In this document: piece by piece, positions 42,819 through 51,360 of the stretch
Numbering within the stretch: position 1 is the first letter of the stretch
Layout: each line of letters opens with the position of its first letter
NCBI GenBank assembly: GCA_910578885.1
Contig: CAJTSH010000018.1
Span: 1-64,000 of the forward strand
DNA: 64,000 nt
Reading direction: 5' to 3'
Source of the DNA: an uncultured Lachnospiraceae bacterium
GTDB taxonomy: Bacteria; Bacillota; Clostridia; Lachnospirales; Lachnospiraceae
Notes under the pieces: generated by a model
What the model was told of the DNA's origin: nothing
The model's database searches: none
The model's input: only the letters and a program-made list of their open reading frames with translations
Program-made: the position numbers and the translations under genes

Positions 42819-43724
42819 ATGGAAATGCTGACGATTTCCCATGTAAATAAATCCTTTGGGGAAAACCGGATTATACGGGATATGAGCTTTTCAGTAAAGG
42901 AGCAAACGATTTACGGCTTTATTGGACCGAACGGGGCAGGGAAGACTACCACAATGAAAATGATTCTTGGGCTTCTGTCAATAGACAGCGGAAGCATTCT
43001 GGTAAATGGGGAGCCTGTTACTTACGGTCAGACCAAAACGAATCGTCATATCGGCTATTTGCCGGACGTACCGGAATTCTATTCTTATCTGACGCCGCTG
43101 GAATATCTTATGCTGTGCGGGGAAGCCACAGGAATGCGGAAAGGAGAAATAAAAGGAAAGTCCTTAGAATTATTGGAACTGGTGGGGCTGGAGGAAAAAG
43201 TGGGAAAGCGGATTCATGGATTTTCACGCGGAATGAAGCAGAGGCTTGGAATAGCGCAGGCATTGCTCCATAGCCCGAAGCTCTTAATCTGTGACGAGCC
43301 GACCTCTGCGTTAGACCCGGCAGGCAGAAAAGAAATTCTGGATATTCTTCAGACGGTAAAGAAGCATACGACGGTTTTGTTTTCAACGCATATTTTATCG
43401 GATGTGGAGCGCATATGCGATGAAGTTGGTCTGTTGTATCAGGGGAGTCTGGCATTCACAGGTACGCTGGAGGAAATCAGGCGAATGCGCCGCAGTGACG
43501 GATTTGAAATCGAATTTTACACACCGGAGGATGCGGCGGTCTGTGCGGCGGTTTTGCCGGAAGGCGAAGCTATAGAAAAAAACATCTTGTATTTCAGCGG
43601 ACAGGATAAAAAAGAAATGACAGAGGCATTTCGGATTCTGGCAGGGAAAAATATTTGTCCGCTGCGAATCGAATGGAGGGAACCTACGCTGGAAAATCTG
43701 TTTTTGGAGGTGACGCATTCATGA
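42819..43724 (+). CDS. ABC transporter ATP-binding protein
   Basis: A 301-residue ATPase. Walker A GPNGAGKTT, signature FSRGMKQRLG, Walker B LLICDEPTSALDP and H-loop FSTHIL are intact. The C-terminal 80 residues form a DUF4162-like domain. The ATG follows directly after the stop of the PLDc_N gene, with GGAGGA before it. It overlaps the permease start by four bases (ATGA). It probably exports an unknown substrate such as a peptide. Confidence 0.93.
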   Translation: MEMLTISHVNKSFGENRIIRDMSFSVKEQTIYGFIGPNGAGKTTTMKMILGLLSIDSGSILVNGEPVTYGQTKTNRHIGYLPDVPEFYSYLTPLEYLMLCGEATGMRKGEIKGKSLELLELVGLEEKVGKRIHGFSRGMKQRLGIAQALLHSPKLLICDEPTSALDPAGRKEILDILQTVKKHTTVLFSTHILSDVERICDEVGLLYQGSLAFTGTLEEIRRMRRSDGFEIEFYTPEDAAVCAAVLPEGEAIEKNILYFSGQDKKEMTEAFRILAGKNICPLRIEWREPTLENLFLEVTHS

Positions 43725-44491
43725 GGAGCTTAAGGGCATTTGTGGGCAAAGAGGTATTGGAGCTGGTCAGAACAGGAAGGCTTTATATTTATCTGTGCAT
43801 CTTTCTATTGTTTGGTATCTTAAATCCGGCGATTGCAAAAATTACTCCCTGGATTATGGAGATGTCTGCGGAAAGACTTGCAGATACCGGATTTATCATT
43901 ACGGAGATAAAGGTGGATGCACTTGATTCCTGGGTGCAGTTTTATAAGAATCTGCCGATTCTGATAATTGTGTTTGTGATATTATCCGGCAATACATTAA
44001 CAGGGGAGTGTCAGAAGGGTACCTTGATTCACATGCTGACCAAGGGGCTGCAGCGATGGAAGGTCATTGCGGCAAAGGGTTTGGCGCTGGCAGCGCTTTG
44101 GAGTATCTGTTACTGGCTGTATTTTGGGATTACTTATGGTTATACGGCATATTTCTGGGATAACGGAATAGCTTCTTATCTGCTGATGGGAGCTGCCTGT
44201 CCATACCTATTTGGTATCTGGATGATTGCGGCCATATTTCTCATTTCAGTGTTCTGTAACGGAAATACGGCAGTGCTGTCCGGCTGCGGAGGATTGGCGG
44301 TGATTTCCTATCTGCTTGGCATGATACCTGATGCTGCTGAATATCTGCCTACAAAGCTTTTGAGTTCCGGAGAGCTTTTAAGCGGCGGTATTTTACCGTC
44401 GGAATATGTGAAGGCACTGGTGGTTACCGGTATTTTATCGGCGGCGTTTTTGGGAGCTGCGGTAGTTGGGTTTAATAGGAAGAGTTTGTAG
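43721..44491 (+). CDS. ABC-2 type permease
   Basis: A 256-residue protein with six membrane helices. It opens LRAFVGKEVLELVRTGRLYI, the usual cytosolic entry to the first helix, and contains GECQKGTLIHMLTKGLQRW between helices 2 and 3, the conserved ABC-2 loop. The ATG at 43721 overlaps the ATPase stop and has GGAGGTGA upstream. It ends the four-gene operon. Confidence 0.88.
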   Translation: MRSLRAFVGKEVLELVRTGRLYIYLCIFLLFGILNPAIAKITPWIMEMSAERLADTGFIITEIKVDALDSWVQFYKNLPILIIVFVILSGNTLTGECQKGTLIHMLTKGLQRWKVIAAKGLALAALWSICYWLYFGITYGYTAYFWDNGIASYLLMGAACPYLFGIWMIAAIFLISVFCNGNTAVLSGCGGLAVISYLLGMIPDAAEYLPTKLLSSGELLSGGILPSEYVKALVVTGILSAAFLGAAVVGFNRKSL

Positions 44492-44564
44492 GTCAAAGAG
44501 TAATACGCCTTGTAAAAAAAATGAAAATCGCATATAATATTTGTAATACAGCAGGAGGGGAAGG

Positions 44565-44813
44565 GTGGATGATGATATGACCAGTCTTAGAAAGAATGCA
44601 TTTGAATTGTTGGAGAAGATACCAGAGGATAAATTAACCTTTGTCATACAAATTATGCAAGGTGTTAATGGATTATATAATGATGATAGTGCAGAACGGG
44701 AAGCAGCATTTGAAAGATTGGAAAAAATCAGGAAAAAGGTTGATGACTTGAATTATGGGGAAGAACTAACTGCATACAGAGAGGAGAAGTATGGTCATGC
44801 GGGTGTTGGTTGA
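44565..44813 (+). CDS. antitoxin of a PIN-type toxin-antitoxin pair
   Basis: An 82-residue acidic protein. The start resembles short clostridial antitoxins (LRKNAFELLEKIPEDKLTFV, then a helix) and the C-terminal half is charged and helical. I cannot name the antitoxin family. GGAGGGG lies five bases before GTG 44565; the next in-frame ATG is at 44577. It overlaps the toxin gene by 23 bases. Like most antitoxins it should block the partner nuclease and repress the operon. Confidence 0.78.
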   Translation: MDDDMTSLRKNAFELLEKIPEDKLTFVIQIMQGVNGLYNDDSAEREAAFERLEKIRKKVDDLNYGEELTAYREEKYGHAGVG

Positions 44814-45228
44814 CACAAATGTTCTGTTAGATTATCTGCTTGAACGGGAACCATATGCGGCTCATGCAAGAAAGATCGTGATGGCTTGTAAACAAAAGCA
44901 GATTATTGGTTGTATTGCAGCGCATACCATATCAAATATGTTTTACATTTTACGGAAAACTTACAGTGTGGATGAGAGAAGAAATATATTGACTGATATC
45001 TGTAAATTATTTGAGGTGGAAGGAATTGACCGTTTTAAGATATTACAAGCCTTGGATAATGCCGATTTTAAAGACTTTGAGGATTGCCTTCAAATGGAGT
45101 GTGCCAAGTCATTTTATGCTGACTATATTGTGACAAGAAATATAGAAGATTTTTCTTATAGTAAGATTAAATGTATAACGCCAGACGAGTTATGTCAGAA
45201 ACTTGTGAAATCAGAAGAACATTCATGA
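44791..45228 (+). CDS. PIN-domain ribonuclease toxin
   Basis: A 145-residue VapC-like protein. The first acidic motif is LVDTNVLLDYLLERE (Asp at about residue 8), the middle has Glu/Asp in DFKDFEDCLQMECA and the last is YIVTRNIEDF; together they form the metal site of PIN RNases. GAGGAG lies four bases before ATG 44791, and another ATG follows at 44797. It is coupled to the antitoxin and has its own terminator. Its likely target is tRNA or rRNA, as known for VapC proteins. Confidence 0.9.
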   Translation: MVMRVLVDTNVLLDYLLEREPYAAHARKIVMACKQKQIIGCIAAHTISNMFYILRKTYSVDERRNILTDICKLFEVEGIDRFKILQALDNADFKDFEDCLQMECAKSFYADYIVTRNIEDFSYSKIKCITPDELCQKLVKSEEHS

Positions 45229-45242
45229 GGATTTACAGTGAA

Positions 45243-45284
45243 AAATCCGCAGGATAGAATATTTCTACCCTGCGGATTTTTTGG
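45243..45284 (+). terminator. terminator of the toxin-antitoxin pair
   Basis: AAATCCGCAGGATAGA ... TACCCTGCGGATTT followed by TTTT. Confidence 0.88.
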
Positions 45285-45390
45285 AAAAACCTAGAAGTAA
45301 AAGCTGCTTCTTTACGTCAGCATTTTTTCTATGTTATAATATAACTCAAGAAAATTTTTCGCAAGAAAACGAAAGAGGAGGCTAAGGAAA

Positions 45391-46326
45391 ATGTTAAAGG
45401 AGAAATTGCGAGCAGAAGTTTTAGGGGGAGCATTGCAGGATTCAGGAAATCATATGTGCGGCATTTACAGAGGGTATTATATTGTTATACAGCTTGAAAA
45501 CGGACAATATGTCGTAAAAATCAATGCCAGCTCCGAAAATGATGAGAACAATATCCAGCTCAGCGGGTTCTTACAACAGCAGCAGACGCTTATGAAGCAG
45601 ATTGCAGGCACACAGACGAGCCCGCATTTTGTCAAGGTGATGATTCGGCAGTCTAATTTGCTGAAAAATGTCCCGGCTGCAATCAATAGCTGTATTGAAC
45701 CTGTCATTCATTATCTGTTGAACGGCGGATATACTTCCGGCTGTGAAGGATGCGGAAGTACAACAGAAACCTTAAGCTTTTATGACGTGAATGGCGAATG
45801 TCATTATTTCTGCAATAGCTGTGCAGGAGAGGTCAATGCTGCGCTGCAGCAAAATCAGCAGCAGATACAAGCACAAAAGAGTCATCTGATACCAGGTCTG
45901 GTAGGTGCGTTTCTTGGTTCCCTGATTGGCGCCGCTCTCTGGGTGGCTATTTATAAGCTGGGCTATATTGCCGGGATTGCAGGGGCAGTTACCGGTATCT
46001 GTGCAATGAAGGGATATGAAATGCTGGGCAAATTTCTGGACAAGAAGGGTGTGGTAGGTTCCGTTATTATTATGGTGGTTACTATTTATCTTGCCAATAA
46101 GCTTGCGTGGTCTTGGGAGGCTTATGATGCGTTGAAAGACTACGGATATACCTTTGGAGAATCATACAGAGGACTGGGCGAAATTCTGAATGAAACGAAT
46201 CTTACGGCAGGATATTACGGAGATTTGGCGATTGGTTACATACTTACGCTTGTCTGCTCTTTCCGAAATATTATCAATGCATTCAGGGCGAGCGGCGGAA
46301 GCTATAGCATGCGTAAGGTAAACTAA
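45391..46326 (+). CDS. membrane protein with Cys4 zinc-knuckle, unknown function
   Basis: A 311-residue protein of no family I recognise. Residues 1-110 are soluble and mixed alpha/beta. A Cys4 site follows: GCEGCGS (about residue 118) and FCNSCAG (about residue 141). Then, after a Gln-rich stretch, come three or four membrane helices (from about residue 168). The likely arrangement is a cytosolic zinc-ribbon head with a membrane tail. GAGGAGG lies nine bases before the ATG. It has a gene to itself and no informative neighbour. Confidence 0.75.
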   Translation: MLKEKLRAEVLGGALQDSGNHMCGIYRGYYIVIQLENGQYVVKINASSENDENNIQLSGFLQQQQTLMKQIAGTQTSPHFVKVMIRQSNLLKNVPAAINSCIEPVIHYLLNGGYTSGCEGCGSTTETLSFYDVNGECHYFCNSCAGEVNAALQQNQQQIQAQKSHLIPGLVGAFLGSLIGAALWVAIYKLGYIAGIAGAVTGICAMKGYEMLGKFLDKKGVVGSVIIMVVTIYLANKLAWSWEAYDALKDYGYTFGESYRGLGEILNETNLTAGYYGDLAIGYILTLVCSFRNIINAFRASGGSYSMRKVN

Positions 46327-46379
46327 AAGAGAGTTGGCGTTTATGAGCGGCACTGAAAAGATAATGAGGAGGAAGTATC

Positions 46380-47372
46380 ATGTATATGGCTGCAGAAACA
46401 AGATATGAGAGCATGAAATACAACCGTGTGGGCAAGAGCGGATTAAAATTGCCGGCTGTTTCACTGGGCTTTTGGCATAATTTTGGAGACGGTGCGAGTT
46501 ACGATAATATGAAAGACCTATGCTTTACCGCATTTAATAACGGAATCACGCACTTTGACCTGGCAAATAACTATGGACCGCAGCCGGGAAGCGCTGAGAA
46601 GAATCTAGGTCTGATTTTGAAAGAAAATTTTGCTCCTTATCGGGATGAGCTGATTATCAGCACCAAAGCGGGATATGGCATGTGGGATGGTCCCTATGGA
46701 GACGGAGGGAGCAGAAAGTATTTGCTTGCGAGTCTGGACGCCAGCTTAAAGCGGCTGGATTTAGAATATGTAGATATTTTTTATCATCATCGGATGGATC
46801 CGGAAACGCCGTTGGAGGAGACGATGGGCGCTCTTGCGCAGGCGGTAGGCAGCGGCAAAGCGCTTTATGCCGGATTATCTAATTATGATGGCGCCACACT
46901 AAGAGAAGCCTCGGCAATTCTGGAGGAGCTGCATTGTCCGTTCATTATCAACCAGAATTGCTACAATATCTTTGACAGGACGATAGAAAACAACGGTCTG
47001 AAGGAGACTTCCAAGGATTTGGGAAAGGGGATTATTTCCTTTAGCCCTCTCGCACAGGGGATGCTGACGAACCGGTACTTGAACGGTATTCCAGAGGACA
47101 GCCGCATCCGCAGCAACAGCATTTTCTTAAATGAAGACGCGCTGACTGAGAAACGGATTGGACAGATAAAAGAGCTGAATGATATTGCCGCAGAGCGCGG
47201 ACAGACGCTTGCCGAGATGGCGCTTAGCTGGATTTTAAAGGACGGTATAGTTACCAGTGTGTTGATTGGGGCGTCTAGGCCGTCGCAGATTCTCGATAAT
47301 ATCGGAGCGTTGAAGAATACGTCTTTTGCGGAGGAGGAGCTGCGTAAGATAGACGAAATCAGTTTACGATGA
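46380..47372 (+). CDS. aldo/keto reductase (YghZ-like)
   Basis: A 330-residue TIM-barrel NADPH-dependent reductase. The catalytic tetrad is visible: Asp and Tyr in HFDLANNYGPQPG, Lys in IISTKAGYGM and His in IFYHHRMDP. The insertion GMWDGPYGDGGSRKYL and the ending are typical of the YghZ (AKR14) group, which reduces methylglyoxal and related aldehydes. GAGGAGG lies seven bases before the ATG. Confidence 0.92.
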   Translation: MYMAAETRYESMKYNRVGKSGLKLPAVSLGFWHNFGDGASYDNMKDLCFTAFNNGITHFDLANNYGPQPGSAEKNLGLILKENFAPYRDELIISTKAGYGMWDGPYGDGGSRKYLLASLDASLKRLDLEYVDIFYHHRMDPETPLEETMGALAQAVGSGKALYAGLSNYDGATLREASAILEELHCPFIINQNCYNIFDRTIENNGLKETSKDLGKGIISFSPLAQGMLTNRYLNGIPEDSRIRSNSIFLNEDALTEKRIGQIKELNDIAAERGQTLAEMALSWILKDGIVTSVLIGASRPSQILDNIGALKNTSFAEEELRKIDEISLR

Positions 47373-47383
47373 CAAAAATGGGA

Positions 47384-47412
47384 TTGACAAATCCCGTAAA
47401 CAGGTCTATGAT
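47384..47412 (+). promoter_or_regulatory. sigma-A promoter of the alanine T-box operon
   Basis: TTGACA (47384-47389), 17 bases, TATGAT (47407-47412), directly upstream of the T-box leader. Confidence 0.82.
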
Positions 47413-47418
47413 GGTTAT

Positions 47419-47687
47419 CAATGATAAAGAGAAACGCAATGAAGGAAAGTAGTAGATAGCAGTACGGTTTCAGAGAGAGGATGGCTGGTGAGAATCCTTA
47501 CACGATTGTTATTGAAGCAGTTCCCAAGCAGCAGTTCCCAACGGCTTAGCTCAGTAGGTTCTGACGTATTCCCACGTTACAGGGACGCACCATGATAGTG
47601 GTGGCTGAGAGCAGGTAATTCCTGAATTTAGGTGGTAACACGGATACGAGATATTCGCCCTAAGCGTTAAGCGCTTAGGGTTTTTTT
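47419..47687 (+). promoter_or_regulatory. T-box leader with alanine specifier GCA
   Basis: GGAAAGTAGTAGA (47443-47455) and GAAGCAGTTCCC (47514-47525) pair as a stem I specifier loop with GGAA/TTCC at its base. The specifier reads GCA (47517-47519), an Ala codon. The T-box core AGGTGGTAACACGGA is at 47630-47644 and the terminator CCCTAAGCG/GCGCTTAGGG plus seven T ends at 47687. It controls the aminotransferase at 47841, so expression should rise when tRNA-Ala is uncharged. Confidence 0.88.
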
Positions 47688-47748
47688 ATATCATAGGAAA
47701 GACCTTGTTGCTGTGAAGCGCTGAAGTCTATGTCTTTCCTATGATATA
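47687..47748. repeat. post-terminator repeat element, complete copy
   Basis: The perfect 17-bp arms TATATCATAGGAAAGAC (47687-47703) and GTCTTTCCTATGATATA (47732-47748) enclose CTTGTTGCTGTGAAGCG and CTGAAGTCTAT. It abuts the T-run of the T-box terminator. Partial or diverged copies lie at 390-460, 7674-7720 and 30839-30894, always just behind a terminator. Confidence 0.7.
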
Positions 47749-47840
47749 AAAACATTATGCAAAGGGGGCATGGGGAAAATAGCAGCAGAAGCTGCATTTC
47801 CATACTCGATATCATAGATAAAATATTGGAGGTAAGATAT

Positions 47841-49061
47841 ATGAGAACATTTGAAAAATCAACGAAACTGGATAACGTATGTTATGATATCAGAGGACCT
47901 GTCATGGACGAAGCTAATCGGATGATTGCGGCGGGAGAATCAATTGTAAAGCTGAATATCGGAAATCCGGCGCCCTTTGGATTTCGGGCGCCGGAAGCCG
48001 TTTTAAAGATGATGGCGGAAAATCTTCCGAATACAGAAGGGTATTCCGATTCCAAAGGAATCTGGGAGGCAAGAAAGGCAATTGTAGATTACTGTCAGAG
48101 CAAGCATATGCCGAATGTGACGGAGAATGACGTATATACCGGAAACGGCGTCAGTGAATTGATTACATTGTCCATGCAGGGACTTTTGAATAATGGGGAT
48201 GAAATATTGGTTCCTGCGCCGGATTATCCGCTTTGGACAGCGTCGGTGACACTGGCAGGAGGAACCGCAGTACATTATATCTGCGATGAACAGTCAGAGT
48301 GGTATCCCGATATCGAGGATATGAAAAGTAAGATTACGGATAAGACCAAAGGGATTGTCGTGATAAATCCGAACAATCCAACCGGGGCGCTGTATCCGAA
48401 GGAGATATTGGAACAGATTGCAGAGCTGGCAAGAGAGCATGAGCTGATTTTGTTTGCAGATGAAATCTATGACAGGCTGGTACTGGATGGCTTGGAGCAT
48501 ATCTCACTCGCAGGCCTTGCGCCGGATTTGCTGACAGTATCCTTCAATGGATTGTCCAAATCTCATCTGATTGCAGGCTATCGCTGCGGTTGGATGTGCC
48601 TGTGCGGAGACAAGTCGAAGGCAAAGGGATACATAGAAGGTATCAATCTTCTTTCTTCCATGCGGCTCTGCTCTAATGTACCGGCTCAGTCGCTGATTCC
48701 GGCAGCGCTGGAACATCTGGAGTCGACCAAAGAATTGCTGGCGCCGGGCGGCAGGATATATGAGCAGAGGGAATATATTTATGACGCGGTAAATGAAATT
48801 CCGGGATTGACTGCGGTAAAGCCGAAGGCGGCATTTTATATGTTCCCGAAAATTGATACAAAGAAATTTGAAATCTATGACGACGAGAAATTTGTATTGG
48901 ATTTCTTAAAAGAAAAGAAAATTCTGTTCACACATGGCGGCGGTTTTCATTGGGAACAGCCGGATCATTTCCGCATTGTGTATCTGCCTTACGTAGAGGA
49001 TTTGCGAAAAGCGATGGGCGCATTGAAGGACTTTCTGAAAGATTACAGACAGCTTCGGTAA
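47841..49061 (+). CDS. PLP-dependent aminotransferase, probably alanine-forming (AlaA/AlaT-like)
   Basis: A 406-residue class I/II aminotransferase. Visible are LNIGNPAPFGF at the substrate pocket, INPNNPTGALYP, FADEIYDRLV and the PLP-binding Lys in SFNGLSKSHLIAGYRCGW (about residue 240), as in AlaA of E. coli. GGAGG lies eight bases before ATG 47841; upstream in-frame codons overlap the leader. The alanine T-box upstream argues strongly that the product is alanine from pyruvate and glutamate. Confidence 0.92.
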   Translation: MRTFEKSTKLDNVCYDIRGPVMDEANRMIAAGESIVKLNIGNPAPFGFRAPEAVLKMMAENLPNTEGYSDSKGIWEARKAIVDYCQSKHMPNVTENDVYTGNGVSELITLSMQGLLNNGDEILVPAPDYPLWTASVTLAGGTAVHYICDEQSEWYPDIEDMKSKITDKTKGIVVINPNNPTGALYPKEILEQIAELAREHELILFADEIYDRLVLDGLEHISLAGLAPDLLTVSFNGLSKSHLIAGYRCGWMCLCGDKSKAKGYIEGINLLSSMRLCSNVPAQSLIPAALEHLESTKELLAPGGRIYEQREYIYDAVNEIPGLTAVKPKAAFYMFPKIDTKKFEIYDDEKFVLDFLKEKKILFTHGGGFHWEQPDHFRIVYLPYVEDLRKAMGALKDFLKDYRQLR

Positions 49062-49357
49062 GTATCATATCCAAGAACGGGCCGAAAGTGCAAAAAATCT
49101 GTGTTTATAAGAAGATTTTTTTTGAAAGAGTGAAAATACATAAAAAACGTTGAAGCCCTTGATTTTAGCGGTGTTACGGAACATAAGAATTGTTTTTTCG
49201 GGAGAGATTTAGAAATTTTTTGCAATAAATCCCAGAAAAAAATTGAAAAATGCTTCATTTTATTTTACACTTATGGTATATTATGGAAATGCTACAGAGA
49301 TATGTTCTCTATTTATGTTTTTTAAATGAGTGTATAAATTTTACAGAGGATGAATAG

Positions 49358-49834
49358 GTGGATGTAAAAGTGAGTTATGTAAGTAAAGAAGAATTTGCAG
49401 AAGGAGTAAAGAAATATCAGTCAGATTTGTATCGCCTCGCAATGTTTTATATGAAAAACGATGCTGATGCGCAGGATGCAGTCGGAGATGCTGTTTTAAA
49501 GGCATTCGAAAAGAGAGGCGCATTAGAGGATAAAGAGAAGTTTAAGTCTTGGATTTTAACGATCCTAACGAATACCTGTCAAACGACGCTGAAGAAAAAG
49601 AAGCGGATTGTTTACGTGGAAGACGTTTGGAAAAACGAAGAACCGGTTACGAAGAAGCCGGATGAGATGAGAGAACTGGTCCTTGAGTTAGAGGACGAGT
49701 TTCGTCAGGTCGTAGTTTTATATTATTACGAAGGTCTATCGGTAGGTGAAATCAGTAGTTCTTTAGGGGTTTCTAAGGGAACAATAAAATCCAGACTGGC
49801 AAGAGCGAGAAAAAAATTGAAGGTGTTATTGTAA
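49358..49834 (+). CDS. ECF-type RNA polymerase sigma factor
   Basis: A 158-residue group 4 sigma factor. Region 2 starts LYRLAMFYMKNDADAQDAVG and includes FKSWILTILTNTC. Region 4 is LEDEFRQVVVLYYYEGLSVG with the helix-turn-helix ending GTIKSRLARARKKLK. No other domains are present. GTG 49358 has GAGG eight bases upstream. It is followed by a membrane protein of the anti-sigma type, before which lies a matching ECF promoter. It may act in envelope stress. Confidence 0.93.
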   Translation: MDVKVSYVSKEEFAEGVKKYQSDLYRLAMFYMKNDADAQDAVGDAVLKAFEKRGALEDKEKFKSWILTILTNTCQTTLKKKKRIVYVEDVWKNEEPVTKKPDEMRELVLELEDEFRQVVVLYYYEGLSVGEISSSLGVSKGTIKSRLARARKKLKVLL

Positions 49835-49854
49835 TCTGTACGCATTCTTTCACT

Positions 49855-49896
49855 CGTAAAGGGCTTTTGGCAGTAGAACCAAGAGTCCTTTTTGTG
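49855..49896 (+). terminator. terminator after the sigma gene
   Basis: AAAGGGCTTTTGG / CCAAGAGTCCTTT followed by TTGTGTT. It may reduce read-through into the anti-sigma-type gene, which has its own promoter. Confidence 0.65.
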
Positions 49897-49964
49897 TTAT
49901 ATGCGGTATAAAACCCTATATTTTTACAAAAAATATAAAAAAATTATTTTTTTTTCATTTTTGG

Positions 49965-49993
49965 GGAACCAAAACGCGTTCTCAATAGTCTAA
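49965..49993 (+). promoter_or_regulatory. ECF sigma promoter of the anti-sigma-like gene
   Basis: GGAACC (49965-49970), 16 bases, GTCTAA (49988-49993). This is the GGAAC-N16/17-CGTCT-like form used by ECF sigma factors, with a canonical AAC in the -35. It is not a sigma-A promoter. The gene upstream is an ECF sigma, so it is probably its target. Confidence 0.78.
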
Positions 49994-50015
49994 TATATAG
50001 AAGGAGTCAAACAAG

Positions 50016-51251
50016 ATGAAAAAAATTTGGTACACCTTCGGTTTCATGAGGGGAAGGTCAAAACGTAAAGTTGATAAGGAGTTAAGAAAAATGGCAGAAC
50101 AATTTAAGGTCAATGAGCCGGCTGATTATGAGGATTATGTGAACAAGCTGTTGGCAGGATTGCCAACTGATGAAGCAGAGTTGGATGTTGAGCCGGAGCG
50201 CACAACGATAGAGAGGAGGAGAGGCTGGGGGATAAAATATTATAGATTTTGGATACCGGTTACTATGGTGATTGTGGTACTTGTTGCGTTAAATTTACCA
50301 ATTGTTGGGAATGCAGTGAGTGGATTAGATGCAAGGATGAGCCAGATGTCGGAGACGGAGATAGCAGAGTATAACGAAATGGTTCAGTCGTCTTCAGCAG
50401 ATGCGGATACTTATACCAGAGAATATTCGGAATACGAGCTGGCAAGAATGGAAGAGCTGCGGGCGGGATATATCATGGATGAAAAGTATCCGGACGGAGC
50501 TTTGTGGATTATTGACAGCATAAGCGAATGGGACGGGAAAACGCCTGCATTTGCAATCCAGACAAGTACATTCTGCCTTCCGGAGCGCAGATTGAGCGAC
50601 GAGGAACTCTTAGAGATATTGGAACTTAACTTTAAGAGGGAGCACAGCGTGAAGGTGATGAACGAGGCAGAAGCCGAATCAGGGGACAGGACTGTAAAGC
50701 GACCGGAGAAAGAATTCGTAAGACTGGCAGCAGAGGCTGCGAAAGCAACTTTGGATGTTGACGTATTTGAGAATGAATACGAGGTTGCATATTTCGGAAA
50801 TGACACGCAATATCTGATTACCTTCACACACATTAACCAGAATGTGGTTCAAGTTGTATTGGATACAGCGTCTGGCGGGGTTATTGAAGTAATTAATGCG
50901 CATATAAGGGCATTCGTGGATTCAGAGTTTGAAAAATATTATATAGATGAAGGATATGATGAGGTATTGAAGTGCATTAATTCCGACATGTGGAAAAAGT
51001 CCGAAGTGAAGCATGTGAACGTGGAATATTATTTAGAGAAAGGCAGCGGCAAGCTGCATTCTGGAGTTATCCGATATCTGGTAGAGCTGGAAGACGGAAG
51101 CGGCTATAGCTGCAGTTATAACGGTGAAATTCAGATGCTTGGAGGTGTCAAGTATCTAACGACGTGCCCTAGTGTGCAAGCGTGGCACGGTATAACAGAT
51201 GAAGCGCTGGAGAATGTGAATTTGTCGAGAGAAGTTTTAAAACTACGGTAA
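50016..51251 (+). CDS. probable anti-sigma-type membrane protein
   Basis: A 411-residue single-pass membrane protein. Residues 1-75 are cytosolic and charged (VDKELRKMAEQFKVNEPADY). A membrane helix at about 83-100 follows and a 300-residue extracellular part of unknown fold. The layout is that of anti-sigma factors with a sensing exodomain, but no ASD zinc motif is seen. AAGGAG lies nine bases before the ATG. The position after the sigma gene and the ECF promoter support the role. Confidence 0.65.
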   Translation: MKKIWYTFGFMRGRSKRKVDKELRKMAEQFKVNEPADYEDYVNKLLAGLPTDEAELDVEPERTTIERRRGWGIKYYRFWIPVTMVIVVLVALNLPIVGNAVSGLDARMSQMSETEIAEYNEMVQSSSADADTYTREYSEYELARMEELRAGYIMDEKYPDGALWIIDSISEWDGKTPAFAIQTSTFCLPERRLSDEELLEILELNFKREHSVKVMNEAEAESGDRTVKRPEKEFVRLAAEAAKATLDVDVFENEYEVAYFGNDTQYLITFTHINQNVVQVVLDTASGGVIEVINAHIRAFVDSEFEKYYIDEGYDEVLKCINSDMWKKSEVKHVNVEYYLEKGSGKLHSGVIRYLVELEDGSGYSCSYNGEIQMLGGVKYLTTCPSVQAWHGITDEALENVNLSREVLKLR

Positions 51252-51360
51252 CATTTGTACCGAAGGAAGGATTCTTCGTACATATACAGCTATCTTGGAT
51301 AGTATAAGACATAAGACAGCCATCCGTTAGCAGCGGATGGGAGAAAGAGAGGAAATTGCA

